NCBI RefSeq assembly: GCF_007565055.1
Contig: NC_044564.1
Location: 72,560,563-72,624,562, forward strand
Reading direction: 5' to 3'
Length of the DNA: 64,000 nt
Origin: Rhinopithecus roxellana
Lineage: Eukaryota; Chordata; Mammalia; Primates; Cercopithecidae
This document shows positions 1 to 12,133 of the stretch, in pieces. The notes beneath the pieces are model-generated. The model saw only the letters and a list, made by a program, of their open reading frames with translations, searched no databases and was not told the origin of the DNA. How positions within the stretch are numbered: position 1 is the first letter of the stretch; every line of letters starts with the position of its first letter. The position numbers were made by a program, and so were the translations under genes.

Positions 1-2100
1 CCAGAAAGAAGAGGACAAGTTTGTGCCATATAATTTTATAATTGGAAATTTAAATTATAAAATAAAAAGTACACAATAAATGGTGCATCTCCTTTGTTTT
101 AACCCCATCCAAAATTAATCCCACTTTTTGGTCACATCCCTGACAAAGGCATCTTTCTCTCTAATGCTACAATATTAGCCTGGGGTTCAGGAACATCCCC
201 GAGAGGACAGAAAGGAATTACCCAGGAAACCACTGCAGAAATTCCAAGTATCTTTTAAGTGCTTTACAGCTGACTGCTGAAGTCCTTTTTGACATGGTCA
301 CTATTGTGACAGGAATAATATTGCTTCATGGTCAGTCTGTGGTGAGATTATGTGTGAAAAATCTTGGACTTCCAAAGAATTAAGAAATTAAAAACAACAG
401 CAACATCAATAAAAATCAAAAATAAAAACCAGATATGAAAAAAACCTCCCTAATAAAGACCGAATTATTTCTTCTCTGCATACACCAAAAAGATCATTCT
501 GATGTAGATAACAGAAGTTGAGTTGAATCATAATTTTTTTTAGTTGATTATAGATGCCACTAGAAAAAGTTTAAGCGTGTTTAGACAGGGAAATGGAAGT
601 ACACATTTTTCTTCTTTTACATTTGCTGAAAGAAGATCTATTATCTCTAATAATTTCTGAGTGAAATGCAATTTAATTGTACAGTTTCCTGTAAATAAAT
701 ACATTTCCATGTTTCATATGGTAGAGAAGAAATTTGGTTTTGTTTGCATCTCATTTTTGTATTTTAAAGAGTGAAGAGTGAAATTATAATGACAAATTTC
801 CCTTTGTTTTCCTCTATTTGAGAGTTCATTGCTGAATACTTTTAACATTTAATCATAAGGGGGAAAATGACCCCAGAATTATGTGATCTTTAATGACTCC
901 ATGTTGACAACTAGATACAAAAAGAGAAGCAAGATGAAGGACATCCTCTTAACCCATTCAGATAGAAATGTGAATCAAGTGGAAACATTTTATAAATGCT
1001 TATTAATATAAGCAAGTTGCTTTATTTGCTAGCATTATTATACTGTGCAATAAAATACTCCTGGTGGTTAGAAGCAGTTACGAACAGCTAACTATTGTTT
1101 TCATATTTCTATTTTTTTATGTTCCGATATAAGGCAACACCTACATAAAAAAATTACAGGGGGAGGAAAAGGAGAGAAATTAGGATAGGCTATAAAGATT
1201 GGACAAATCCTAAATGGTGTGATTACAGGGCATGATGGCCACTGAATAGATCCATTAGTCGTAATTGAATCTGTCAGGAGCCAGTTAAATGGCTGTCTCT
1301 GAGGAGGTCACCTTCCACATATGAGCTGGTCTATGCCTTGTATTAGCCTTGTCAGGAGATTGAATCCTGACTTATCCGGAGAAACCTTTAAAACAAATAA
1401 TAGGAATGAAGTAGCAAAGCTCAAAGGTAATAACATTCTGGACGGGAACAAAATGCATAGCATAAGGAGTGGTGATCTCACCAGACAAACTTTGTTGTCC
1501 ATCCTGTTCCCAGTCTGTGTGGCACGCTCCCCGTTTTCTCCTCTAGGTTCACTGTTAGCCTCCCAACCCAGCTCTGGGCTGACATTTTCAAAGGACTGCA
1601 TCAAAGGGGATTCCTTGCCCTGTGACTTCCATAGGAAGTCCTGTTTGGAGACCAGAGGATGGAAGAGAGAGAATATTTATTTCCCTGCTCTTGGGTATTT
1701 AATTCCCTGGTTTCTTCCTTCCTGGGGGCCTTGTACTTCACCAAGGACCACAGCTGGTCTTGATTAGAGTGAGGCAAGTGAGGTCCTAGGATGAAAAAAA
1801 TTTAAGGAGGTCCTCATTCTCAGGGTTGTGCAAGGGGTGAGTCAAAACCGGAGAGAGGCCCTCCTTAGATTTATTTTGTCACCAGTTCCTTACATTAGAC
1901 CTTCCTTTAATTGAGCTGATTTGAGGGGATTATTTTCTTATTTTCAAAACAGCACAGACCAAAATAGCAAAAAAACCAGAAGCCTGAGAAGCACTTGGTG
2001 AAAACTTGGTTATTCTAAAAGAATTCAGGATTCTTGGGCCCAGAAACATATCCTGGTGAAGACTGGATTTGTGTTGCTTCATAAATTGTAAGGCCAGTGA
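1..2100. other. non-coding flank, nothing recognised
   Basis: AT-rich sequence. A 148-codon plus-strand frame (1321-1767) and a 98-codon minus-strand frame overlap each other and match no protein I know. Parts may be old LTR sequence. Confidence 0.6.
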
Positions 2101-2114
2101 AAAAAGAAAACGTG

Positions 2115-2388
2115 GCCCGGTGCTGTGGCTCACACTTGTAATCCCAGCAGTTTGGGAGGCCAAGGGGGGCAGATCACTTGTGGTCGGGAGTTCAAGACCA
2201 GCCTGGCCAACACGGTGAAACCCCGTCTCTATTGAAAATACAAAGCCTAGCTGGGCATGGTGGTAAGCACCCTGTAATCCCAACTACTCAGAAAATTGCT
2301 TGAAAACCCAGGAGATGGAGGTTGCAGTGATCCAAGTTCATGCCACTGCACTCTAGCCTGGGTGACAGAGCAAGACTTCATCTCAAAA

Positions 2389-2431
<43 letters not shown>

Positions 2432-2434
2432 ATA
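2115..2434 (+). mobile_element. Alu, sense, with (AAAT)n tail
   Basis: It starts ggcccggtgctgtggctcac, holds both monomers, and ends in about twelve AAAT units (2385-2433). Long minus-strand frames here are Alu antisense. Confidence 0.95.
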
Positions 2435-2699
2435 GAAAAAGATAATGCAGGGTGCCCATGGAAACATTATTGAAAATGTCAAGGAAGCAACAGCAGAGCA
2501 TTAAAGCAAGCACAGGAACTTTCTTAGTGTGGGTTCCTATATGACTACATAGGTCATGTACCCATGAAGTCCAGATTCTGACATATTTGCAAATGAAATG
2601 GTTAATCATTGAGGAATTGTGAGAACTGAAAAAGTATTAGAAAATAAAATTAAAAGTCATTTAAAATTTTGCAAGACCTATGACGGCAGCATGGGTTTA

Positions 2700-3455
2700 T
2701 TATGCATCTTTTTAACCCATGGTGTTTATTAGAGCACCTTATACATAGTAAGAACTTAGCATTAACAACAATAATATCTGTATTTATTGAGCTCTTATTA
2801 TGTGCCCAAAGCCTGGTGCACAGTATTTATTTGTTGAAGTAATGAATGGATAGATTAAATTTAGAAACTGGTTAAGGGCTTTATATGAATAATCTCATCT
2901 AATACTTAATCAACCTAGTGGGGTAAATATCATTATCTCTTGAATTAGTCTGTTCTCACACTGTTAAAGAGATACTACCTGAAACTGGGCAATTTATAAA
3001 CAAAAGAAGTTTGATTGACACAGTTCTGCATGACTGGGGAGGCCTCGGGAAATTTACAATCATAGTAGAAGGCAAAGGGGAAGCAAGGCACATCTTACAT
3101 GGCAGCAGGAGAGGAATAGAGAAAGGGAGGGAGTGTCACACTTTTAAATCATCAGATCTTGTGAGAATTCATTCATTATCAAGAGAATAGCATGGGGGAA
3201 ACCACCACCCTCATGATCCAGTCACTTCCCACCAAGTCCTTCCCTTGACAGACACGTGAGGACGACTATTTGAGATGAGCTTTGGGGTGGGGTGGGTGGG
3301 GGACACAGCCAAACCATATCATCTCTATTTTACAATAAAGAACCTGAAGTTTAGAGAGTTAGTTTGCTCAAGGTCACACAGTTGGTTAACCTCTGCAATT
3401 TGTATCCCTATTTCTATGATTCCAAAGTCTAAGATCTTAACCACTCTGCCCACAA
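2700..3455 (+). repeat. old MIR-like SINE split by the MaLR LTR
   Basis: Left part 2745-2935 (tattgagctcttattatgtgcc...) and right part 3327-3455 (aaggtcacacagttggt...) read as one mammal-wide MIR/MIRb-type repeat once the LTR is removed. Divergence is high, so the family is not certain. Confidence 0.6.
2941..3321 (-). mobile_element. MaLR LTR (MST/THE1 type), 5-bp target duplication
   Basis: In minus orientation the element runs TG...CA over 381 bp, with the typical LTR start tgatatggtttggctgtgtc on the minus strand (right end of this interval). The target duplication tctct is perfect at 2936-2940 and 3322-3326. It splits an older MIR-like sequence. Confidence 0.88.
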
Positions 3456-5027
3456 TAGGCACTCTGGAAGAATTGAATGATTTTTGGATTATCTTTGGGC
3501 ATTAACTGAGTTTACCTCTAACAACTCTATTAACTTGATATTAAAAATTAGCAATTATTATCATTTAAAAAATGTTAAATCCCAGCTAGTAAATACTAAC
3601 TGTATAAGAGACTCTGATTGTCTACAGAACATTCTCTCCTTAGAAAGACGTATTTTCAGTCTTATATTTTATTACATTTCTGATCTTCTGTAAATAGGGC
3701 AATGAAATTATTATATCATGGATATAATATAAATGACAGATTGTGTCATGGATGCCTACACCCTTATAAATATGTCAGGCCAATTAGAACTCTTAGTCTT
3801 ATATTGAAATATGCACCGTGGATAAAATTACATACATATAAACATCTATACATTGAACTCTCAGTGACAAATTTCAAGAAGTAGAAGCCTTAAAATAGAG
3901 AGGAAAAATTTCTTAAGAATGGAATATGCCTTGAAACCAAATTTCACTTCTCCAATTATTGTGTGGACAATCCTGCTATCTCATACCAGTCTTCTAAAAT
4001 CCTTAAGCTTGAAGAATGGCTTCAGCCCAGAACAAGCTTTCTCTAAGTGGAGTGCAGGAGGATCTGAGCAGCCAGACTCAAATGTGCACAACAGAAGAGC
4101 AGAATCTCTGTGTGTATATGGTGACTGTTCAGTTTTCCATCTATTAGCCATCCTTGCCAGGGAGGCATCATTCTCTCACAAAGATCGATTAGTATGGTAA
4201 TAAAAGATAGGAGAGATTAAAAAGAAGAAAGAATGCAGAGAGAAGAGAGAAAATGGGTTACTGTTAAACAGAAGCTGGGGCAAATAATTATGCTCCTGAC
4301 AGGCAAAAAAGGGCAAAAAGTTTCCTGTATTGCTCCCTAATACAGTCACCTTTGAAGATGTGATCTGCCAACTCTCAAAAGTAATCTGATATACACAGAC
4401 ATCTAAATCATAGCTGTCACTGGAGTGCTGCAGCTGGCTTGTACAGGCTCCTGAGAGCTAATTGTGTACATCTCTTTCGAATTCCATATTCAGTGACATC
4501 AGGTTCATAGTTTGAAATTGGCCATAATAGGAATATTTACATCACAGAAATCAGCAACTGTTGTACTTTTTTTTATTTCTCCCTGGAGAGCCTGTTTACC
4601 CGCATACCACTGACTGTAGCTTATGAAGACAACATAACTCCATAGTGTGTACATGGGATAGGGAACCATACTCTACTTTTATGTGAAGGCAACGAATAAG
4701 GAAAAATGAATAAGTAAAACTCCTGTAAACTTTATAGAAGATTGTTCCAAAGGTCCTGCTGGCATATTGCAGTTTTTAAAATTCAACTACAAGTGCATTG
4801 CAATGTCATTCAAAAGGTTGAATCATAATTGGCATACTCTGTAGAAGAAGTGAGAAGTATAGTATAATTTTTATAAAGTTTTCCATTGAAAAATAATTTT
4901 TCAAGGCTATGGGAGCTGGTTTGACTATGGAGCATCTTTATTGATAAATATCAAGCCCTATGGCTTTTGTGCAACACATATTTAAATTAAACAAGTGAAA
5001 TCAATAAATTATAACTTAAAAATAAAT
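3456..5027. other. non-coding, nothing recognised
   Basis: AT-rich sequence without clear repeats or gene-like frames. Short frames are random. Confidence 0.6.
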
Positions 5028-5035
5028 TATTATTA

Positions 5036-5328
5036 TTATTTTATTTATTTATTTTTGAGATGGAGTCTCACTCTGTCACCCAGGCTGGAGTGCAGTTGCG
5101 CAATCCCAGCTCACTGCAAGCTCCGTCTCCCGGGTTCACACCATTCTCCTGCCTCAGCCTCCTGAGTAACTGGGATAACAGGCGCCCACCACCACGCCCA
5201 GCTAATTTTTGTATTTTTAGTAGAGACAGGGTCTCACCATGTTGGCCAGGCTGGTCTTGAACTCCTGACCTTGGGTGATCCACCTACCTTGACCTCCCAA
5301 AGTGCTGGGATTACAAGTATGAGCCATG
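5036..5328 (-). mobile_element. Alu, antisense
   Basis: It runs from the T-rich tail (tttatttatttttgagatgg) through both monomers to tgagccatg. It is near full length and flanked by AT-rich sequence. Confidence 0.95.
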
Positions 5329-5754
5329 TCGAAAATAAATTATTTTAAAAAATAACCAAAGAACTACAGGAAAAACCTATGTTACTTAAAATATTATTGT
5401 TTAGCTGGTTAAACAATCTAGGTCACCAAAAGGACTCACCAAACTTCACTTCCATGGATTTAAATCTATTTACAAGTTGCTTTTATTTAAATAAACTAAT
5501 AGTTTCTAATACATAACTTATTGAAGTAAACTGATAATTAGGCATCAGTTTGTATTCATTTTGGAAGCCAGTGGCCATTTCTAGCAGTATCAGCAGTAAA
5601 GATACTCAGATTTTATTCCCATTGCTTGGAGTATGCAGTGGCAATGACCCTCTGAAAACCACTCCAGAATGGTAGCGGGATATCTTGTATTTTGGGGAAG
5701 ATTTTGCCAGTATAGAGAAAAATGGAAAAGGAGGCCTAGTTACTCTTGTTTGTT

Positions 5755-6530
5755 TTTACCCTTGGTTGTTTCTATTTTTTGACAATTACAAATAATGTTG
5801 CTATGAACATTTTAATACAAGCTTTTATGTGGATTTATGTTTTAGTTTCTCTAGGGCATATACGTAGGATTGGAATTGCTAGGTCATACATAACTGTATT
5901 CTTAACATTTTGAGGAACTGTCAAACTATTTTTCCATAACAGTGCACCATTTTACATTCAACAATGTATAAGGGTATACATATATATAAGGGTATACATA
6001 TATGCATATACATGTATATGTATATAAGTGTATATACACACGTGTATATATACGTATGTGTATATACACTTATATACATAAATGTGTATATATACGTATA
6101 TACATATACGTGTATATATACTTATATACATATATGTGTATATATACACACATATACATAAGGGCATATACATATATATGCCCTTATGTATATGTGTGTA
6201 TATATACATTGTATACCCTTATTCATATATATACACATATACCTTTATATATAAATAATATATATGTATATATTCATATATACCCTTATATATATACACA
6301 TATATTTATATATACAGGGTACATATAAATGTATAAACCACGTCAACAATGTATAAGGGTTCTAATTTCTCTGCATCCTCATCATTTATTGTCTTTTTTA
6401 TTATAACTATCCTGGTAGGTGTGAAGTGGTATCTAATTGTGGCTTTGATTTGCACTCTCCTAGGAGTTATGATGTTGAGCATGTTTTCATTTATTTACTA
6501 CCTATTTGTATATCTACTTTGAAGAAATAT
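5755..6530 (-). mobile_element. old L1 3' end, antisense, split by AT-rich array
   Basis: The phrases ttgctaggtcatacataact and ctggtaggtgtgaagtggta are the reverse complement of the L1 ORF2 end. The two halves, 5755-5966 and 6340-6530, are separated by the TATACATA array. An L1M-age element. Confidence 0.8.
5967..6335. repeat. AT-rich (TATACATA/TATACACA) array with perfect palindrome
   Basis: About 370 bp of alternating purine-pyrimidine sequence is built from units such as tatacatatacgtgtatata. It contains a 34-bp perfect inverted repeat (6137-6170 and 6175-6208) around a 4-bp spacer. Open frames rich in Tyr and Ile on both strands are artefacts of this array. Confidence 0.93.
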
Positions 6531-6570
6531 CTATATATTTTTATTTAATTATACTTATTTAATTAATAAT

Positions 6571-6838
6571 TTTTTTTTTTTTTTGAGACAGGGTCTAACT
6601 CTGTCACCCAGGCTAGAGTGAGTGCAGTGGCATGATCTCAGCTTATTGCAACCTCTGCCTCCCAGGCTCAAGCAGTCCTCCCACCTCAGCCTCCCAAGTA
6701 GCTGGGACTACAGGTGTGTGCCACACATGGGGTCTTGCCATGTTGCCCAGGCTGGTCTTGAACTCCTGAGTTCAAGCGATCTGCCCACCTTGGCCTCTCA
6801 AAGTGCTGGAATTACAGGCGTGAGCCACTGCGCTTGAC
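6571..6838 (-). mobile_element. Alu (old, J/S type), antisense
   Basis: T tract, then gagacagggtctaactctgtc, through to gtgagccactgcgc. Part of the right monomer (to the left of the linker) is missing, with acacatggggtcttgccatg joining shortened parts. Confidence 0.93.
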
Positions 6839-6839
6839 T

Positions 6840-8180
6840 CCTAATTAATAAAAGTTCTTTAATTAGATTGTTTTTTTAATTGTCAAGTTGTGAAAGTTTT
6901 TCTGTATTCCTCTTTACTCTTAATTATCTGAAAATCTGTCAATCGTTCTTTAAGGTAAAAAGGCTAAATCAAGACCTTATGCTATCAGTTTGGATAAGAA
7001 GAGAGGTACTGGGTCTATCTGTAGTGGTATGTTGGAGTCAGTTTGTCACAAGAGACAATGGTTAAATTTCAGAAACTTTGCAAACTACTTGTTAAACACA
7101 GCCCTTATTAAAAAGCAAATTATATCAACTTACAATTAAATATCTTGTATTAGAAATAAATATATTAGGTGTTCTAAGTTTATTACATCTGAATTATTTT
7201 TCTACATTTTATTATTATTTATGCTATTGGGATTATTTATGCTATTGTCTCTATGGTGGAAATATTATACAATTATGTATAAGTGTACACCTCTTCCCAA
7301 CTCCATGTGGAAATTGACCATGTGGGAGTACTGTATTTATACCATGGAAGTTGGCAAACACTACACGTCAGCCTCACCCCTATCTCTTTCCACCAGAGCT
7401 GGTAATTAAACATTTGTCAGCACACTGCTGGACAATTAGGCCTGGATATTATGAAAATGTTCCAAAGGCCTAATTCTTGACAGAGAATGTTAGGGGAAGG
7501 AAATTTTTCAAGACCCCTAGCAACCCCTGCTGAGAGCATATCTTTGAAGTCCAGAATGTGGTGCCACTTTGAACAACTCTCATGAAGTTCCATCAAAAGA
7601 TACTGGTCAGCTTTGCCTATTAAGTTGGAAAAAGTGGGCCATGTGTTCTTCGAAAGTCTGGGGGACGATGATGATTTTATTTGACTTTGCTCTGTATAAT
7701 CAGTGTTTAGCATGACATTGGGCTGATACTATTTACTTAGTAATATTTGTTCAATAAATGATAACTGTGCTTTTCATCTGCTCCATGGTTATAAGGACTG
7801 AAATTTAAGAAGCCTGATTGAATAGATTCCTTCAAAATTTTCCCCCAGTACCTACTTAATAAGTTCCTGGGGTAAGAGGTTGTGTCAGAATCCAGGGTGA
7901 GATGGGGTAGTGTTGGGGCAGAACCATACCTATGGAAGCAGCAAGAGAACCAGTTACTTCTCTGGTGCACATTCTCCAAAAATGCAAGAGCCACAATCGG
8001 GGCAATTGACTTCTTCCTTGTAAGACCCTCTTTTTCTGGTTAAAAAAGTTTTTCTTCTATAAATTTAGTTCCCTAAGTCTCATAGGCCAGCCCTGAATCA
8101 CATGGCCATGACTTGCTGTAAGGAAGTCTGGGAAAGTGTCTGGCAAAGGGGAAGAAGAGAGCCATGGTTGGCTTAGGTTA
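6840..8180. other. non-coding, nothing recognised
   Basis: No clear repeat or exon by eye. Frames under 100 codons on both strands show no known motif. Confidence 0.55.
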
Positions 8181-9700
8181 GGGCAGGCAAACTATAGTCT
8201 GTGGGCCAAATCTGGACGATCACCTAATTTTATAACACTTTCAAGCTAAGAATAGTTTTTACATAAAAATATATACCAGGGCATGGCCATCACGTCAAAA
8301 CAAGAAAAGAAGATAAAAGTGAACTTTTTATGTCATGCTTTTAAGGCACAGTGGAGTGTGGATTATTTTGTTATCAAATTAGATGACAAAGTATGTGTCT
8401 ACTGTGCAGTGATACTACACCTGGGTTAAAACATAATATATATCAACATTGCCAGATTCATCACAATATTCTCAACTCACAGGATGACAATGGTGAGAAA
8501 ATGTGAAAATTTACAATGTAATACGTCATCACAGCAGAATTTCTTCATAAAAATAACAAATAAAAGAGTTGAAACCAAAGTAATTTTCTGAGTGGCTTCT
8601 TTGTTGGCCAAGCAAAGAAAGCTGTTTACTGATGATGAGTTAATTAAATCATGTTTGATCACAGCAGTTGAAAAAAATTGTTTTCCAAGAAAATAAACTT
8701 GTTTCAGACTATTTTAACCTTTCAGTGAGATCTGTTGTTTGAAGAGTTGACACTGGGAGCAACATCAATAGTCAATTACAAAACAAGGTAGATGATTTTG
8801 AGTGGTTTTCCTTGGCTCTTGATGACTTGACAGGTATTACCAATAGTGCTCAGCTGTTTATTCAAGGAGTCAATGCTGAGTTTAAAGTGACTGAAGAATT
8901 AGCCTCTATGAATTGTCTGCATAGAACAACTATGGGCAAGTATATTTTCAAAGAAGTTGGGAAAACATTAATAAAACGTGAAGTAGAATCTGCTAAGATT
9001 CCTTATAACTGATGGTGATAAAAATATGTATGGAGCAGAAAAGGCTTAGTTGGACAAATTAATAAAACTTTTGAAAATGTGAGATGCTTAAAGCCCGTTG
9101 TTACTTATTATGCTGTTCATCAGCAGGTAATTTGCAGAAAGTGTTTGAATCTATTGTGTGTTTCCGACCCAGCAGCTCCAATGATGAACTTCATTTACTC
9201 GGGTGGACTTAATGATCAATTCTGTAAACTTTTGTCAAAAATACAAACTGAATATCCTGATTTGCCCTATCACACAGCAGTTTGATGGCTTAGCAGCGGT
9301 AAAGTTTTGTTGCAATTTTTAAAACTCAGGCCTGAGATTTCTGGAATTAGAAGAACCTCCCTCAATTACTGTTATTGAACATGAGTGGCTTCGAAAATTA
9401 GCTTTTGCTGCAGACTTCATCATGTTTCTCAATATAAAATTACAAGGCAAACAGTGCTTACATGCAAAACTCACATTATGGTAAAATCATTTTAACAAAA
9501 ACTAATGCTGTTTCAATCACAAGTAATGTCAACCTGCTTAATGTAGTTCCTGTGCTGTCAAAGTTTTAAAAAGAAGCAAGAGCTCCATTCCCACAAACAT
9601 TTGCAGGAGATATATTTTCCAAGATCAAACTACAGTTCCAATAGCATTTTTGGATTTCGATGCAAGTGGAAAGGAAATTTTCAAACATCAAAATCCATTT
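8181..9700 (+). mobile_element. decayed hAT-superfamily DNA transposon with transposase remnant
   Basis: The left end (aggcaaactatagtctgtgggccaaa) matches a common non-autonomous hAT end. Inside are broken frames that read like a GTF2IRD2/FAM200/ZBED-type transposase. These include a BED-like start, FSLALDDLTGITNSAQLFIQ near 8809-8868, VTEELASMNCLHRTTMGKYIF after it, and VVTYYAVHQQVICRK near 9100. The C-terminal dimerisation-type phrase FLDFDASGKEIFKHQNPF is near 9648-9703. Several frameshifts and stops split it. The exact Charlie/Tip100 family is not resolved. An older L1 abuts its right end. Confidence 0.82.
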
Positions 9701-9703
9701 ATT

Positions 9704-10910
9704 AAAGAAGACACAAATAAATGGAAAGACATCCTCTGTTCATGGACTGGAAGAATACCATTACAATGTTCCTACCACCCAAAAGGATCTACAGATGCAA
9801 TACAATCCCTATAAAATTTCGATAATATTACTTAAGAAATAGAAAAAGCAACCTAGAATTTATATCAAACCACAAAAGGCCCTGAATAGCCAAAGCAATC
9901 TTGAACAAGAAGAACAAAGCTGGAGGTATCATACTTCTTGATTTCACAGTATATTACAATGCTACAGTAACAAAAACAGTATGGTACTGGCATAAAAGTA
10001 TACAGATAGGCCAATGGAACAGAGCAGGAAGCCCACAAATAAATCTACATATCTATGGTCAACTGATCTTAAACAATAACACACAAGGAAAACTGATATT
10101 CACATGTAGAAGAATGAAATTGGACCCTTATCTCACCCCATGTGCTAAAGTCAACTAAAATGGATTAAATATTCCATAAGATCTTATTCAAACATAAGAC
10201 CTAAAGCTGTAAAATTACTAGAAGAAAAGAGGAAGAAAGCTTCTTGACCTTGTTTGAGCAATGATTTTTTTTGAATATGACCCCAAAAGCACAGGAAATG
10301 AAAGCAAAAATAGACAGGTGGGATTGCATCAAACCAAAAAGCTTTTGCACAGCAACGGAAACAACACAGTTAAGAGACAACTTACAGAATGAGGGAAATA
10401 TTTGCCAACTATTTATCTGATAAAGGGTTAATATAAAAAATACAAGGAACTCAGTTTAATAGCCAAAAAAACAAATAACCTTATTAAAAAATGGACTAAG
10501 GATCTGATAGACATTTCTCCAAAGAAGACATACAAATGGCCAATAGGTACAGGAAAAAAAAAATGCTCAACATCACTAATCATCAGAGAAATTTAAAACT
10601 ACAATAAGATATAATCTCAAACCTGTTAGAAAAGGTAACAAGTGTTAAGGATGTGGAGAAAAGGGAATGCTTACATACTGTTGGTGGAAATGTAAATTGG
10701 CAGAGCCCTGATGGAAAACAGTGTGCAGGTTTCTCAAAATACTAAAAATAGAACTATGTCTGATACTGCAATCCCACTTTTGAGTATAGATCCAAAGGAA
10801 ATGAACCTGGCATCTCAAAGAGATATCTGCACTCTTGTTCACTGCAGCATTATTCATAGTAGTCAAAATACGGAAACAACCTGTGTTTGTCAAAAGATGA
10901 ATGGATAAAA
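9704..10910 (+). mobile_element. old L1, 3' half of ORF2, sense
   Basis: Translation fragments with L1 ORF2 character are visible (GGIILLDFTVYYNATVTKTVWYWHKS; WNRAGSPQINLHIYGQLI), and the DNA aligns by eye with the same part of the intact-looking L1 downstream. It has many stops and indels and is clearly older (L1M/L1PB age). It follows the hAT fossil directly, and the younger L1 is inserted about 170 bp beyond its end. Confidence 0.85.
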
Positions 10911-11083
10911 AAATGTATGTGTGCGTGTGTATATGTAGATATACTGAAGATTTTATATATCCTTTGCTTTATCGAATCCTCTTAGCACCTCCAAGAATTG
11001 AAAACATTATATCAGGAAGAACAAAAAGAGACTTGAGGCAAATTTACTGTCTGGTCCATTTCAGAAAGAAATTGCTAGCTTAG

Positions 11084-12133
11084 GTTGGGGGGGGCGGAGC
11101 AAGATGGCCGCTCCAGTCTCCAACTACCAGCTCCAGTCTCCAACTACCAGCGCGAGCGACACAGAAGACCAGTGATTTCTGCATCTTCAACTGAGGTACT
11201 GGGGTCATCTCACTAGGGAGTGCCAGACAATCGGTGCTGGTCAGTTGCTGCAGCCCGACCAGCGAGAGCTGAAGCAGGGCAAGGCATCGCCTCACCTGGG
11301 AAGCGCAAGGGGGAAGGGTATCCCTTTTCCTAGCCAGGGGAACTGAGACACACAACACCTGGAAAATCGGGTAACTCCCACCCCAATACCGCGCTCTAAG
11401 CAAACGGGCACACCAGGAGAATATATCCCTCACCTGGCCGGGAGGGTCCCACGCCCACGGAGCCTCCCTCATTGTTAACACAGCAGTCTGCGGCGATCTA
11501 ACCGCGAGGCAGCAGCGAGGCTGGGGGAGGGGCGCCCGCCATTGCTGAGGCTTAAGTAGGTAAACAAACCCGCTGGGAAGCTCGAACTGGGTGGAGCTCA
11601 CAGCAGCTCAAGGAAACCTGCCTGTCTCTATGGACTCCACCTCTGGGGGCAGGGCTCAGCTAAAAAAACAACAGGGGAAGCAACAGAGGCCTGAGCAGAC
11701 ATGAAGGACTCTGTCTGACAGCTTTGAAGAGAGCAGTGGATCTCCCAACACAGAGGTTGAGATCTGAGAACGGACAGACTGCCTGCTCAAGTGGGTCCCT
11801 GACCCCTGAGTAGCCTCACTGGGGGACATCCCCCACTAGGGGCAGTCTGACACCCCACACCTCACAGGGTGGAGTACACCCCTGAGAGGAAGCTTCCAAA
11901 GTAAGAATCAGACAGGTACACTCGCTGTTCAGCAATATTCTATCTTCTGCAACCTCTGCTGCTGATACCCAGGCAAACAGGGTCTGGAGTGGACCTCAAG
12001 CAATCTCCAACAGACCTATAGCTGAGGGTCCTGACTGTCAGAAGGAAAACTATCAAACAGGAAGGACACCTATACCAAAACCCCATCAGTACGTCACCAT
12101 CATCAAAGACCAGAGACAGATAAAACCACAAAG
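11084..12133 (+). promoter_or_regulatory. L1 5'UTR with internal promoter and 20-bp tandem duplication
   Basis: The stretch begins with the aagatggccg block, a YY1-type site in L1 promoters. A 20-bp unit (ctccagtctccaactaccag) occurs twice in perfect tandem at 11111-11130 and 11131-11150. On the minus strand an open frame of 173 codons (11601-11080) overlaps the region where primate L1s carry the antisense ORF0. That frame reaches across the 5' end of the element into the target duplication, and its function is unknown. Confidence 0.8.

Noticed and set aside
1321..1767. 148-codon open frame near the left edge
   Set aside because: It overlaps an open frame on the other strand, has no known domain and no splice or promoter context.
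5060..5283. Frames reading like SVTQAGVQW or SPRLECSG (here and at about 6.6, 21.1, 31.3, 44.4, 52.6 and 59.5 kb)
   Set aside because: These are translations of Alu in either orientation and not genes.
5958..6328. Tyr/Ile-rich frames on both strands
   Set aside because: They come from the TATACATA array and have no complexity.
8812..9285. Two 66-68 codon frames as possible host genes
   Set aside because: They read as hAT transposase pieces separated by frameshifts, so they belong to a dead transposon.
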